Source: Hysterium pulicare CBS 123377 (Eukaryota; Ascomycota; Dothideomycetes; Hysteriales; Hysteriaceae). From it: a DNA stretch of 30,227 nucleotides. The stretch spans positions 1 to 30,227 of the forward strand of contig AJFK01000039.1 in assembly GCA_000467715.1 (NCBI GenBank), in the 5' to 3' direction. Positions 1-9,916 of the stretch are shown piece by piece; within the stretch, counting starts at the first letter, position 1, and the number at the start of each line of letters is the position of its first letter. Under the pieces are notes generated by a model. The model saw only the letters and a program-made list of their open reading frames with translations. It was not told where the DNA came from and ran no database searches. The translations under genes were made by a program, and so were the position numbers.

Positions 1-884
1 GGTGCAACACTAAATACGAGCTCCTTCGTAGACCTCGGAACAGCGAAGTAGGATTCTTTGCATAACACAAACACGAGATAAAAGTGTGAGAATTACTGGT
101 AGGATGGTACTCGACGCGTACCTGTTGTAAGTACGCCGAATCTTGCGACTGCTTTTTTTGCCAGAACGAACTTCAACTTCAGACACCATCTGTAAGAACA
201 TCGGTGCTACCTTCTAACCTTCCATGAACCGGCATCATTTACTGCACCACTGTGAAAGGAAGGCCGTTCTCTCCAATTTGTTCTTTCCGGATGCCAAAAC
301 AGGTGATAAGACCCATTTACTTTGACAATGGATAGACCTAGCTAACACAGTATCTAATCGAGGAACTTCACATTATCTGCAGACCCTTCTTGCTCATTTA
401 TCCAAGCTTCTCGCAGCTACATCCTCAGAAACCAGACGAGACAGAGCCAACCACGAATTACGGAGACTCCCTCAAACAAAGTCTGAACTTTCGCTCACCA
501 TTAGCATTGGCAGCAGCAGCGGTAGGTTCTGGAAGCTCATGTTGTGATCTGTGTGGATATGGATGTCTTAGATTATAAGAAAAACTCTCCAACTATTTTG
601 CTGAGTTTCGAAATCTGTCACATGTCTTACTATTCCCTCGTTTGACATACGAGTTTCGTTTTGAGGAGGAATGTACCATGGAAAACGTCTTCGGCCACTC
701 GCACGCTTCGCAGTGTTGCAGTTGCGAATCCTATCATATCTTTGATCAAGTCTAAGCCGAGCGGGGGCAGTTCTGCTTTCGAGCTTCAGCACTCCATGTA
801 AATCTTATCATTGTCGATATTCATTGAGCCTTAACAATCCAAACCTACCATTTTTTAACAGCTTTTCCTTTTCCCTTACGGGCC

Positions 885-894
885 AGACATGTCT
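885..894. repeat. 10-bp palindrome AGACATGTCT, copy 1
   Basis: Perfect palindrome AGACATGTCT, followed by C as in the copies at 2026 and 2146. It fits the form of a dimeric transcription-factor site (RRRCWWGYYY), but no cognate fungal factor can be named from the sequence. Confidence 0.6.
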
Positions 895-2024
895 CAGACA
901 CCGCAATGAGCATTTCCACCCCGTGGCAGTAGCACATTCTTAAACAGAGGTCACTTTTCTTTCATCAATACTAAAACAATGCTCAGGTGCCTCAAATTGT
1001 TACAGACATGACTGACATGGAATGTCCTGCCTTCGTGGAAAAACCATCGAACACAAGAACAAGACCCGATCTCTGGTGCTTGAAAGTTATTATAATAAGA
1101 GACTCGTATCCATAGTGGAAGAGTAAGTCTACACCATGATATTCAAAGTATTTGTCGATGCCCGGGACCGAGCAGCATATCTCGTTCGTCGCGTTCGCTA
1201 ATCAACATCAGTCAGAATGCCACTACAAGATCTATTTCAGTTCGATATCCTTCAAAAACTCTTCCACCTCTTCCATATTTTCATCATCTGTTACTTCGAC
1301 TTGAACTTGAACTCTCAATCTTCGTCAGATTCCCCTAACGCCAGATCCTCTGCAACTACCTCGACTGAATCCGACTCAGCTGAATCCTACGAAACGTTCA
1401 CTGATGACCCAAGCTATCCGTCCCACCCCTGCCAGACTGACGGAGTCATGACTACGAAAGCCAACGGATGATCCTTCCTGATCCCAATTATGTTGTCGCA
1501 CGCAAACCCGGAATCGGTTCAAATCATACCCATCACGCTCAAACAGTCAGTCTGGGCTCACCAGGCAGAAGCGGCATTGTCAATTTCTCCTAGAGGATTT
1601 GCCCAACTGCTGTCGGCAACATCACCGCGGGTACTGTGAAGACCATTCTCAGCACAGAGTCGGTGGTAATAGCAGGGATCATAACTATTCTAGACTTCAG
1701 GCTCGGTTTAGCAGGAGGCGTGTTAGCAACAGAGGGGTAGTTCGTAATGGCGGAAGGGTTGGAAATTATGATTGAGCAGTAAAGATACGTATGACTACGC
1801 ATGTTTGAGGGGTGGTCGTTGGAGAGCATAATACGAATCAGGGGAAGCATTCAGTTACTTCAAGGGAAGGGTAGTAATAGATTTCGGGAAGCTGAATTGA
1901 CGTATCTTTCACATTGTTTGGAGGATTATGGTACAACATACTCCCCTGCCATGTTGTCCAACAACTTTGATGTCCACTTCCGCTCATGCTAAAACCCCAA
2001 TGCTCGGGCAGTATCTTTGTCTTA

Positions 2025-2036
2025 GAGACATGTCTC
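2025..2036. repeat. 12-bp palindrome GAGACATGTCTC, copy 2
   Basis: Same AGACATGTCT core as at 885, here extended by one matching base on each side into a perfect 12-bp palindrome. It lies about 230 bp upstream of the candidate ATG at 2263. Confidence 0.6.
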
Positions 2037-2145
2037 AAATACTATTAACAAGCACACGACACTACCACAATGAGCAAACAGCGGTCTCCGTTGATCATTC
2101 TTTCAAAGCTTCCAGAAACCAGTCTCGTACGATCCAGCCAAACCC

Positions 2146-2155
2146 AGACATGTCT
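2146..2155. repeat. 10-bp palindrome AGACATGTCT, copy 3
   Basis: Third copy, 120 bp from copy 2 and about 110 bp upstream of the ATG at 2263. The flank CC-AGACATGTCT-C matches copy 1. The pair at 2026 and 2146 could be a promoter element of the candidate gene at 2263; that is inference from position. Confidence 0.6.
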
Positions 2156-2262
2156 CACCCAACACCCTTGATCTTTTGACGTAATGCAGTACAAGCGTAA
2201 ATATCCGCCACTACAGATCATTACAGGAAAGCCGTCAGGCACTTCAACTCGCCACTACTTCC

Positions 2263-2814
2263 ATGAAGCATCAACAAGAAAATCACCATTCCATCCAAAC
2301 ACCTCGTCCAGCCACGACATCTCAACCGCCCTGTTCACAAAAAGTTTCAGCTTCCTCCGCAAGAAGCCCAGCCCAGCCCAGCCCGTCCTCGGGAAACGCC
2401 ATCATCTATAGACGCAAATCCTCTGATGCACCCACGATACCGCTCTCCCAAATGATGAACAATCTCATAGTCGATTCCAGTACAGAGGAAGACGAAGAAG
2501 AAGAAGACGTAGAGTCTCAAGCCTCAACTTCGCCTCCAAAGCTCGATCGAGATGAAGACCCTGCTATGTCCTCAACCTCCAACTCCAACTCCACAAACCT
2601 AAACTCGAATTCGCACCAGCGCAGAAAAACCTCTGCTTCCTCCTTGTTCCGTCATTCGAAGCCCTATGAAGCTATTCGAGGTCATTGCTTCTTGTTGCGC
2701 TCTTGGTTTGACTCGAAGAGGGCTCGGTATTCTGCCTCCCTGAGGAAGAGAAGCGTCGAGCATGAGTGGGAGGGGGAGAATAGGGATGATGAGACGTTGC
2801 TGCTGCAGAGATGA
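2263..2814 (+). CDS. Candidate small serine-rich protein, unrecognised
   Basis: An intronless frame of 183 codons starting at ATG 2263. I do not recognise a family. The first half is rich in Ser, Pro and Gln; an acidic block follows (EEDEEEEDVES, about residues 76-86), then a Ser/Asn run. The C-terminal 60 residues are basic (SLFRHSKPYEAIRGHC, SKRARYSASLRKRS) and look more ordered than the rest. No signal peptide or membrane segment is seen. Composition suits a disordered nuclear or cytoplasmic fungal protein, but low-complexity frames also arise by chance, so the gene status is uncertain. Two AGACATGTCT palindromes lie within 240 bp upstream. Confidence 0.4.
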   Translation: MKHQQENHHSIQTPRPATTSQPPCSQKVSASSARSPAQPSPSSGNAIIYRRKSSDAPTIPLSQMMNNLIVDSSTEEDEEEEDVESQASTSPPKLDRDEDPAMSSTSNSNSTNLNSNSHQRRKTSASSLFRHSKPYEAIRGHCFLLRSWFDSKRARYSASLRKRSVEHEWEGENRDDETLLLQR

Positions 2815-3184
2815 CGTTGCTGTAAGTGTCCTGCAGTGATGTTGATGAAATGCAAGTACTGCGGAGGGTGCGGGCATGAGCAGTGTGAGGAGTGTTAGAC
2901 TTAAGGTGAATGGCGTGGGTGGACTATAGAGAAGTTTGATATGCATTCTGACAGAACCTGCCAATAGGTGGTATATTATTTGGCATTTGTCCTACAATTC
3001 AGAACCAGGATTGAATACATTGGAAATGTTATGGATCCTGTTAAGGAGGGAAAAGCCATTTCGGTCCTATCCCAAAGCTCGAACGTAATCAGTAGACCGC
3101 GATAACCAAAATATAAGGGACTGGGGTAACTGAACCCAGTCCAATTTACAAGAGCTTGCTTATGCTGGAACCAAAAAAACCATC
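2815..3184. other. Intergenic, no feature seen
   Basis: A 370-bp gap between the candidate gene at 2263 and the 3' end of the convergent Erd2-like gene. It would hold both 3' ends. No RNA gene or repeat is seen. Confidence 0.6.
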
Positions 3185-4312
3185 CTACTTCCCATGCTCA
3201 GAATCATCATCCCTCCACTCATCACCGCTCAAGACCCCGCTCTCATGCGAATTAGTCGCGGCCGGCGGTAACGCATCATCATCACTCTCATCCTCAAAAG
3301 CATCCGGATCAGCAAGGGGTTGAGCCTCAGCTGCTGTTCCGTTGGCTGGGCTCTTCCTTCTTGGAGCCTCATGATCTAGCAGACCTTCGTCCGCTGAAAC
3401 AGATAAGCCTCTTCTTCCCCACGCATTCTTCGGACGCGCATCATCATTTCGAGGCCGTGCGGGAGCCTCCTCCTCATCAAATTCTCCGCTCTTCCGTCCC
3501 ACAAGTCGAGAGATAAGCCATCCTCGGCTTAAATCATCCGAATCTACTACGCCTCCGTGCCTCAGCTTGACGCGCTGCCTTGACCAGTATACCCATGCAA
3601 AATCGATCATTAGGGCGGTTTGAATGGTCCCGAAGACCCAGGAGGTCGGATCGACGTAGTGTTTCTCGTGCGCGCCGCGTACGATCCAGTTAAGGAGGTA
3701 GAGGAAACGGTAGGTGCCGAGTGTGACAAGGTAGAAGGAGTCGATGACGGTGGGAACAGTGGTTTGGCGGAGGAGGAGGAGTTGGGGAATTACACATACG
3801 GATTCGAGAATCTCGGAGAATGTCCAGAGTATCTAAAACTTGCGTCAGCATTGCAGTGCAGGTTTGTTTGGCAGGTCGGACGTTGAAAGAGGGGGGATGT
3901 GATTTACCTTCATAAACCAATTACCGCCAATAACATATTTCTTGAATATCAGATACCAAAAAGGCGCGATGATGGTCGAACCCCCGAAACAGTACAGTCC
4001 AAACTTCCATGCCTTTTCCCGTTCCCTTGTTCGCGCATAAACGCGCGTCATCAAGAAAATTATATAAAGTGAACTAAGCACATAGAATATCTTCAGACAG
4101 AAATTCCATGTATGCTCCCAGTCCTCGGTGGCGGAGACCTTGAAGATGTCGAGGTAGCGGGTACAGAAAACGATCGCATAAAGGGCCTGAGTAATGAGCG
4201 ATACGCCCTCAGCGCTGCTATTGGAATGAATGGCCCATATCAGGATCAGTTTGGAGGTCGTATGTGATACATCTCCCAGAATGTGGAAGACGTTGAACTG
4301 GAACGGGGCCAT
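3185..4312 (-). CDS. ER lumen protein-retaining receptor (Erd2/KDEL receptor) family protein with acidic tail
   Basis: Two exons, 4312-3908 and 3832-3185, give 350 residues. The intron 3907-3833 is 75 nt: donor GTAAAT, branch GCTGAC, acceptor TTTTAG. An acceptor a few bases earlier (GCAAG) would lead straight into a TAG, which fixes the site. ATG 4312 begins MAPFQFNVFHILGDVSHT; the frame is open further 5' but only from a non-ATG codon. Erd2 family hallmarks are the N-terminal ILGDVSHTTSKLILIWAI, SAEGVSLITQALYAIVFCTRYLD, and the second-half LESVCVIPQL, YRFLYLLNWI and GTIQTALMIDF. Several hydrophobic helices fit the seven-helix fold that returns HDEL/KDEL proteins from Golgi to ER. After about residue 235 comes a long acidic, Ser-rich tail absent from the classical ~210-220-residue receptors. 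It is therefore probably the extended fungal paralogue rather than the canonical Erd2; ligand specificity cannot be read here. Confidence 0.9.
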
Positions 4313-4896
4313 GGAGCTGAACAGGCTGTCGTTCAAGCTCCGCTGGTGGAGGACGCAGGGCGCAGCGACGTGCGAGTCGATATAGGACTACCGTGGATTT
4401 TGTTTGGAGCAAAAAGGAACGGAGAAAAGACTGAGAGGGGTCTGGTTGATGTTATTATTAGGCGTCAAGCTGTGGAGTTAGGAGCTGCGGATGTGTATGA
4501 TGAGGTTCGTCCCTGCATTCCGTTTCACACTAACCTTTGCGGGTCAAGCGGCTTGGCATGACTGTCCCTCCTCCTAACATAGCCTCTCGTTTCGCAACTA
4601 TTACTTCCTCCACTTCATTTCCCGAACAAGCTAAATTAGAACCAGGAGTTTCAAGTTAGACAAGATCTATATGCCGGTCCATTTCAAGGTGATGGCCGTG
4701 TGCTGACCTGTGTGAAAGGGATTAAACGGATTGTCATACATTAAGAGCTGAGTAGTAGTTATATTAGGTGAATATCCGATTTTATAATGAAATAGTATAG
4801 GTAATAGAGGTATAGAGTATACTAGACATTATTCTTTTAACATAACCTCAGCTGCGGATAGAGATCTCTTGACCCGTGTGTCTATACTACTAACAC
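4313..4896. other. Intergenic, AT-rich
   Basis: A 584-bp gap holding the promoter of the Erd2-like gene (reading left) and the 3' flank of the F-box gene. The part from about 4740 to 4850 is AT-rich with TATA-like strings. No gene is recognised; a frame at 4283-4561 is the antisense shadow of the Erd2-like N-terminus plus random extension. Confidence 0.5.
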
Positions 4897-6252
4897 TCAA
4901 GCCGTACTACGCTCGAGTTCCACATTCGCTTCGTTGGCTCTGCGAATTCTCTCCCAGCCCTGGACGTCATGTGCCCAAAATTCTGATTCTGCCTCGATGT
5001 TCAGATATTTCAGACTGGGATGAGTGATGGAACATCTTTGCAGCAGATGACATATTCTGTCCGCGAATAGTACACACCGCTCATCCTCATCAATGCACGT
5101 CTGGCACATGTCAATCTCAAGCCACTCAATCGATGGTGGTAGTACCTCGGCGAAACCCGCGGAAAAGGGGTCCAGAATCTTGCCAATCAATGCGATATCT
5201 GGAAAACCAAGCACCTTAAGCCTTCCGAACATGTGTATGTCCTCGAAAGCCGAGACGATGTCATCAGCAGACGGCTCGTCAAGGTCCTCAGGAGCATACG
5301 TGTAAATGATGAGGTTCTCCAAGGAGTTCTTATGCATCTGAAGCGCATCGAAGAGTTTCCGGAAGTCTAAATGAGCGATTCCTTCTAACTCCTCGTCTTG
5401 GCTCACCTGGAACTTCTTAAGCGAGCTACATGCTCGAATCAAGGTGGAGATCGGATCTGCGTCCAAACGATTTCCAGATAACACGATGGATGTGACTGTC
5501 GAGGACCCTTGTGGCCAAACATAGAGATCCATATGACCCTTGACAAGGCTTGGTGCAACCGAGTGGAACTCTTTCAAGGCTGGGAGTCGAAAGAAGTTCG
5601 AAAATGGACCAATATGATACTCGGCATCCACAGCGGAGACTTCAAGCTTCTTGAGTTTGTCGAAAGAGTGAACTCGGACTATTGTGGGGTCATCCAAAGC
5701 CTCGAATAGGAGCCTGTGAGGCCAGAACTTTTCACCTTCGTCCTCGGGCATCTGAATGCTGAGTTCTTCAATATTTGGAACTAGGAAAAGGAGTAGTGCG
5801 ATTTCTGCGTCGGCGGTCCTATCCACTAGCGCTTGCTTCCACCTGGCGGCATATTTTGTAGGGAATCGGCATTTATCCACATATTTGACCATCGATTGCT
5901 CGCAGTCTGGAGCCCGGTCATCTGTCACCCGGGGAGATGTTGTCGGCTCCCAGTCGTCCAGAAAAATGACTTTAACATGAGATGCTAGACTTGGACGGTT
6001 CAAAAGTGTGGAAATGAAAAACCGAAGAGGTTTATCGTCCATTGCATCGTAGCTGAAGGTGTGGTAGAGGAAGGGGGTCGCAAGGGAATTCCATTTCCGG
6101 GAGACTAGCGAAAGATTATAGAAGCAGTCGAGAAAAGGGCTGACTGTGGTATCGGACCCCTGCAGCGAGGAAAGAATTGCAAGCAGGAGCTCATTCGGTA
6201 AGTCATAGATAGTAGTGAGATTCTGGGGTGGTGCCACCACGATTGAAGCCAT
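4897..6252 (-). CDS. F-box domain protein
   Basis: Single exon of 451 residues. ATG 6252 (MASIVVAPPQ) is chosen because the open frame above it contains no other ATG. An F-box lies at about residues 16-60: YDLPNELLLAILSSL, then LSLVSRKWNSLATPFLYHTF, the usual fungal spacing. F-box proteins bind Skp1 and bring substrates to SCF ubiquitin ligases. The rest holds degenerate leucine-rich-repeat-like segments (KLKKLEVSAV, LKEFHSVAPSL, SLKKFQVSQDEE, SLENLIIYTYAPEDLD, RLKVLGFPDIALIG), typical of F-box/LRR-like proteins of filamentous fungi. No introns, signal peptide or membrane helix. Substrate unknown. Large lineage-specific families of this type exist in ascomycetes, so orthology is hard to assign. 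Confidence 0.85.
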   Translation of the reverse strand: MASIVVAPPQNLTTIYDLPNELLLAILSSLQGSDTTVSPFLDCFYNLSLVSRKWNSLATPFLYHTFSYDAMDDKPLRFFISTLLNRPSLASHVKVIFLDDWEPTTSPRVTDDRAPDCEQSMVKYVDKCRFPTKYAARWKQALVDRTADAEIALLLFLVPNIEELSIQMPEDEGEKFWPHRLLFEALDDPTIVRVHSFDKLKKLEVSAVDAEYHIGPFSNFFRLPALKEFHSVAPSLVKGHMDLYVWPQGSSTVTSIVLSGNRLDADPISTLIRACSSLKKFQVSQDEELEGIAHLDFRKLFDALQMHKNSLENLIIYTYAPEDLDEPSADDIVSAFEDIHMFGRLKVLGFPDIALIGKILDPFSAGFAEVLPPSIEWLEIDMCQTCIDEDERCVLFADRICHLLQRCSITHPSLKYLNIEAESEFWAHDVQGWERIRRANEANVELERSTA

Positions 6253-6849
6253 CGTGGCTCGAGTGCAGGCCCGGGTGGACGTCACTGAAGCCTAGCTGGT
6301 TTGCCGGTCTTTGGAAAATAGATTACTCTCAGAAATGCAACCCGATGATAACCCAATACTGGATCTTGTCAGCCTTAAGATTCAGGTGAAAATGCACTGC
6401 TCAGACTAGACATGGCTGTAGACATGGCTGAAAAGGGAAGCTGGTCTTACAATGGTCGCCACCTCCTGCTCGTGCACGTTAAGGATTTAGCTGCAGGTAA
6501 ATATGCTAGGAGTGGACCGTGTAGGGAGCCCTTGACGGCGATGATGATAAAGTACGGGAGGGAAACCACTTGCGATCGATAAATGAACGATGAAGCAATT
6601 AGAACGATGTGTTTGAGAGTAACTTTGTCGACGAAATTTGCGATTTGAAGAAGGCAGGGCGAGAGAAATTGATTGTGAGGGGAAAAGTCAAGATTGTTGA
6701 ATTCATGATTCATGATGAGTCAGGAGGTGGTAGTACTGCCAGGAATAGCCGAGAGAAGGTGAGAGTCACGTGAGTGATGGGTCGCGGCAGATCATCGGTC
6801 TTTGTTTCATACTGCTAGCTTTTGATTGGGCATTCGCTTCGACTGGCGA
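6253..6849. other. Promoter side of the F-box gene, no gene seen
   Basis: About 600 bp upstream of the F-box gene. Apart from the tandem 12-mer at 6407-6430, nothing is recognised. A minus-strand frame at 6447-6713 has no family resemblance. Confidence 0.4.
6407..6430. repeat. Tandem 12-bp direct repeat
   Basis: TAGACATGGCTG occurs twice back to back (6407-6418, 6419-6430), about 155 bp upstream of the F-box ATG. Each unit holds AGACATGGCT, one base different from the AGACATGTCT palindrome found elsewhere in the window. Confidence 0.7.
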
Positions 6850-7909
6850 TGGCTGAAGCCTGAGGAAGAACGGAAGATTATTTGAAATCACCAAAATCAT
6901 TCGCGAAGACGGGCTGGCGCCACTTCCAAATACTGTATGCATGCCAAGATGAACGATTGCGGGATTGCGTGCATCACAGAATCAAACAATTCCGAAGCGA
7001 AGAAACTTCGTACTGTGGTGTAGCCTTCCAAGATCCTCGACAGACGTTAGAAATGCAATCAACCAGCATGGCAGTCAGCGTGTTCTCGAAATGTTTCACA
7101 GCAGATTTGGGTCGCCGGTCGGGAAGCACCCCATCCCAACCCCCATTCAACGTTGATCTGACAATCAGCACGAGGAGGGCGCTCCCGATGCTACGGCACT
7201 GCTCTTGGCCCAACTTTTTGGGCTGACAATTGAGGCTTGCATGGATTCGCCGTTTCGAGGTCATTTTACTTCTCTAACCGCCCAAGTCCTCGATCGGTGA
7301 TAAGTCCTTGCGAGAAACTACGCCGCAATAGACGCTTTAGCTGTTATTTGCTATGATTCTCATCGCCAAAACCGGTTCATTTGCTGCCGGACTTCTCAAG
7401 TTACAGTTGTCGCGGTGGATCGATTAGCTGCAGACCACGTTCTTGTGTCATAGTCCTTTGATCCCCGTGAGCTCGTGGTCATATGCGACTACATCTCCGA
7501 GGAACCGACAAATGAGTTTGTCTCTCATCCTTCAGAGGTTGACAAGGCTCTTTGCTTCGGGGCCTGGTCAAATACCGAGCCCCGGTGAGAGTCAATTAAA
7601 ATTCTAGGTAGAAAGCATTCTCTGGAATTCCCAAGGACGGGGTACGTCAACCTCAACAAGCTCCAAAGTGACAATACTGGTACGCGACCATGTCATATCG
7701 CCTGCAAAAAGTCCAGCATTGCTGCTAACAAAGTGGCTCAAGCTCGCCAAAGGATTTGGGCAAGGGAAGACCCCGCCGTTAACAATATGTATGTCAGCTT
7801 CTAGAAGATATCTTCCTACCCTCTGATCATTCTCGGATCCAGGATTGACGTTCGAAGGATTCGGGCCACAATTTCCAATTTCTGCTCAACTGCCGTGGCG
7901 ACCTTCTAA
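6850..7909 (+). pseudogene. Possible decayed coding region, family unknown
   Basis: One forward frame (that of 6965 and 7304) stays unusually open from about 6850 to 7909, broken by seven or eight stops in about 350 codons where roughly 17 would be expected by chance. The open runs look protein-like: GRLFEITKIIREDGLAPLPN, DATALLLAQLFGLTIEACMD, YAAIDALAVICYDSHRQNRF, SFDPRELVVICDYISEEPTN, VAQARQRIWAREDPAVNN. I recognise no family. It could be an old gene broken by point mutations, or chance openness in DNA of about 50% GC. No good set of splice sites removes the stops. Confidence 0.3.
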
Positions 7910-9651
7910 CGTTGTGGGCTGAAGTTCTGTATTTCCCCCTTGTCCGCACATACAAACCGAGAACACCCATAACACCTGCCTACAAGGTCTAAACCCTTCG
8001 TCGTAAACTTGAAAAGCCCTACTGCATACCAGATGGACAGTTCTTTACGCACCGTTCTCTGGAAGGCGGACTAAAATGACGCAGACAGTACATTTGACGC
8101 AATCTCTCATCAACGTTCTTCTCGGAGTCCGGCAGTATACAAGCTGACGTTGCACAGATGTTCTCTTGAAACAATGCACATGTACTCCAAGGATGGAAAA
8201 TGCCATTGAACCCTGACAAGAAAGCCGACTCACTCAACTGAAAGAGAGGAGTTGTGTCATTGGGTGGTGGTGGACAAGCAGTAGTGGTACGTGTGACGGA
8301 GATGGCGGTATCTTGTGCGGATGCTCACGATGGTGAGACTGGATCTGCAATGGGGGCTTCCATCAGACGCAAGGGCGGAATGTGCCTTCTCGATTGTCTT
8401 CAGCGTCCAGACGGCGATAGCACCTGAACAGCAATGATGGTGTGGTACAGTAGCGAGTGCGATGGTGGATGGGGGCTTTCTGACGGCTGAGCGGACAAGA
8501 TTAGCCGTAGTTATTCCCCAGCTCGTGCAACCAAAGTGAGCAACCAGACGATAGCATTCCACGTACGCCAACATGCAGACATTGCTCAGATGCCTTCGTC
8601 TAGCATTGCCGTGGGCACGAGCGAGGCCTATGAGACAGTCGGCTCGCGTGCGCACAAGAGAAAGAGGCATGTGCACCGAATGCGGTGAGTTTTGCTGAGA
8701 TTTGATCTTCGCGATGGGCGAATTGACGGTCATTGTTTTGCACGAATTCTCCTGCAAGTGGAGCTATTAGGCGCCTATACTAGTGGTTTCAAGTCTCGCC
8801 AGCCGTGTTGGGGCCATTTTGCTGCATTTACGCGCCCTCAGCAATGCCGCCTTCGTGGGCTGACCACCTCTCTCCGCCAATTGTGCTAGATGCTGGTTCT
8901 GCATCTGAAAATCTCCGCCCCAATCTGGGCAGCAGTATGCACTGGGCTTGTGTGTTTTTTGCAGCCTTGTCCATTCACAACCTGCCGGCAACGCCTGCTG
9001 CAAGAATTCTTCAAGAGAGCAAATTAGACAGGGCAGGACCGGGCCTCCTGGGAGGATTCACATCCTTGCCTGTATGGCGCCCCAAGGACGGCTCACAGAC
9101 CGACAGACCAGTGAGCACAGACAGCCGTTCGTCACAATCACGCCGCATCGCAAGATTGTACCCCCAGGACCTGAAGGCGAGGGAACCTGAACGATATCTA
9201 GCAGACTAGCCATGACCATGACACGAGGCGACGTCTCCAGAAGAGCGACCGTCTGAGACTAGAACATGGCGTGGCCGGAGCTATTGTGGGCTGTGGCGCG
9301 ATTCGTCCGACGGTGAGGCTGTACATACCCTTCTCATCTCCATGATGGACATTAATGGAATTGGGAGAGCGATCTTCGATGTCATCGCTACTTGGGCTAG
9401 GCTGGTATCCCAAGGGCACGTTCCTGGCTGTGCTAATTGCTCGTAATTGGCCCGGGCAGAACCGTCAAAGAAACGGACAGCGAGGCGGCTCAAGCCTTCC
9501 CGGGCCCCTGGTGGACGTTAGGGTGAGGGCTGGCGCTAACTTGCATGGCCAGCGTGCAAACATCCTCAATCCGTTTACCGGGGTCGATAGAGTTGTCGCA
9601 CTAGGGCCTGTTAAAGCTGGTGAGCATGGCGATGTCATGATAAATATTCTC
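7910..9651. other. Gene-poor stretch, no gene recognised
   Basis: About 1.7 kb with overlapping short frames on both strands (8257-8757 minus, 8805-9209 plus, 9355-9762 plus), none with a known motif. Part of it may be promoter or 5' leader of the Myb-like gene that starts at 9917. No tRNA or repeat is seen. Confidence 0.4.
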
Positions 9652-9709
9652 GTGAGTCTCCTCCAGACACCTTTCCAGAGTCTAAGCCCACATCCTTTTT
9701 GTTTTGCAG
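9652..9709 (+). other. Probable 5'-leader intron of the Myb-like gene
   Basis: Donor GTGAGT at 9652, a pyrimidine tract and acceptor TTTTGCAG ending at 9709 give a 58-nt intron about 200 bp upstream of the ATG at 9917. The branch is only CTAAG-like, weaker than those in the coding introns. Supported by splice signals only. Confidence 0.4.
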
Positions 9710-9916
9710 CCCTGTCCCCATCTTCATTCACCAGTACTGCGGAAGGGGCTTGCCCTTGGTAAGACCAGCTATAATTGTTGGTCACCATCTCGACGGTTCG
9801 CCCTCATGCCTGCCGTACTTGAGAGTGCTGTGCCCCTCCAACTCAACAGCAAATCACTGTGGCCCTCCTTCTGCCATACCAGACTTCCTCTTGCACGTTC
9901 GCCTTCTCCCGTTGAA

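Larger units (their letters stand above)
1..2262. other. Gene-poor left flank, no recognised gene
   Basis: No recognisable gene is seen in the first 2.26 kb. Open frames are short, such as an ATG frame at 1217-1471 (84 codons, serine/threonine-rich tail) and a stretch at about 1487-1735 that stays open in one forward frame apart from a TAG at 1588-1590. Neither resembles a family I know. The region carries palindromes AGACATGTCT at 885-894, 2026-2035 and 2146-2155, described separately. It could be regulatory or transcribed non-coding DNA. Confidence 0.5.

Noticed and set aside
1590-1850. Minus-strand frame of 86 codons
   Set aside because: No family resemblance, no splice context, and overlapping protein-like frames on the other strand; likely chance.
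8257-8757. Minus-strand frame of 166 codons
   Set aside because: Long for chance but with Cys/His/Arg-rich composition and no recognisable motif; other frames here are similarly open.
8805-9762. Plus-strand frames of about 135 codons
   Set aside because: Compositions unlike a protein family I know; the second overlaps a good candidate 5'-leader intron of the Myb-like gene.
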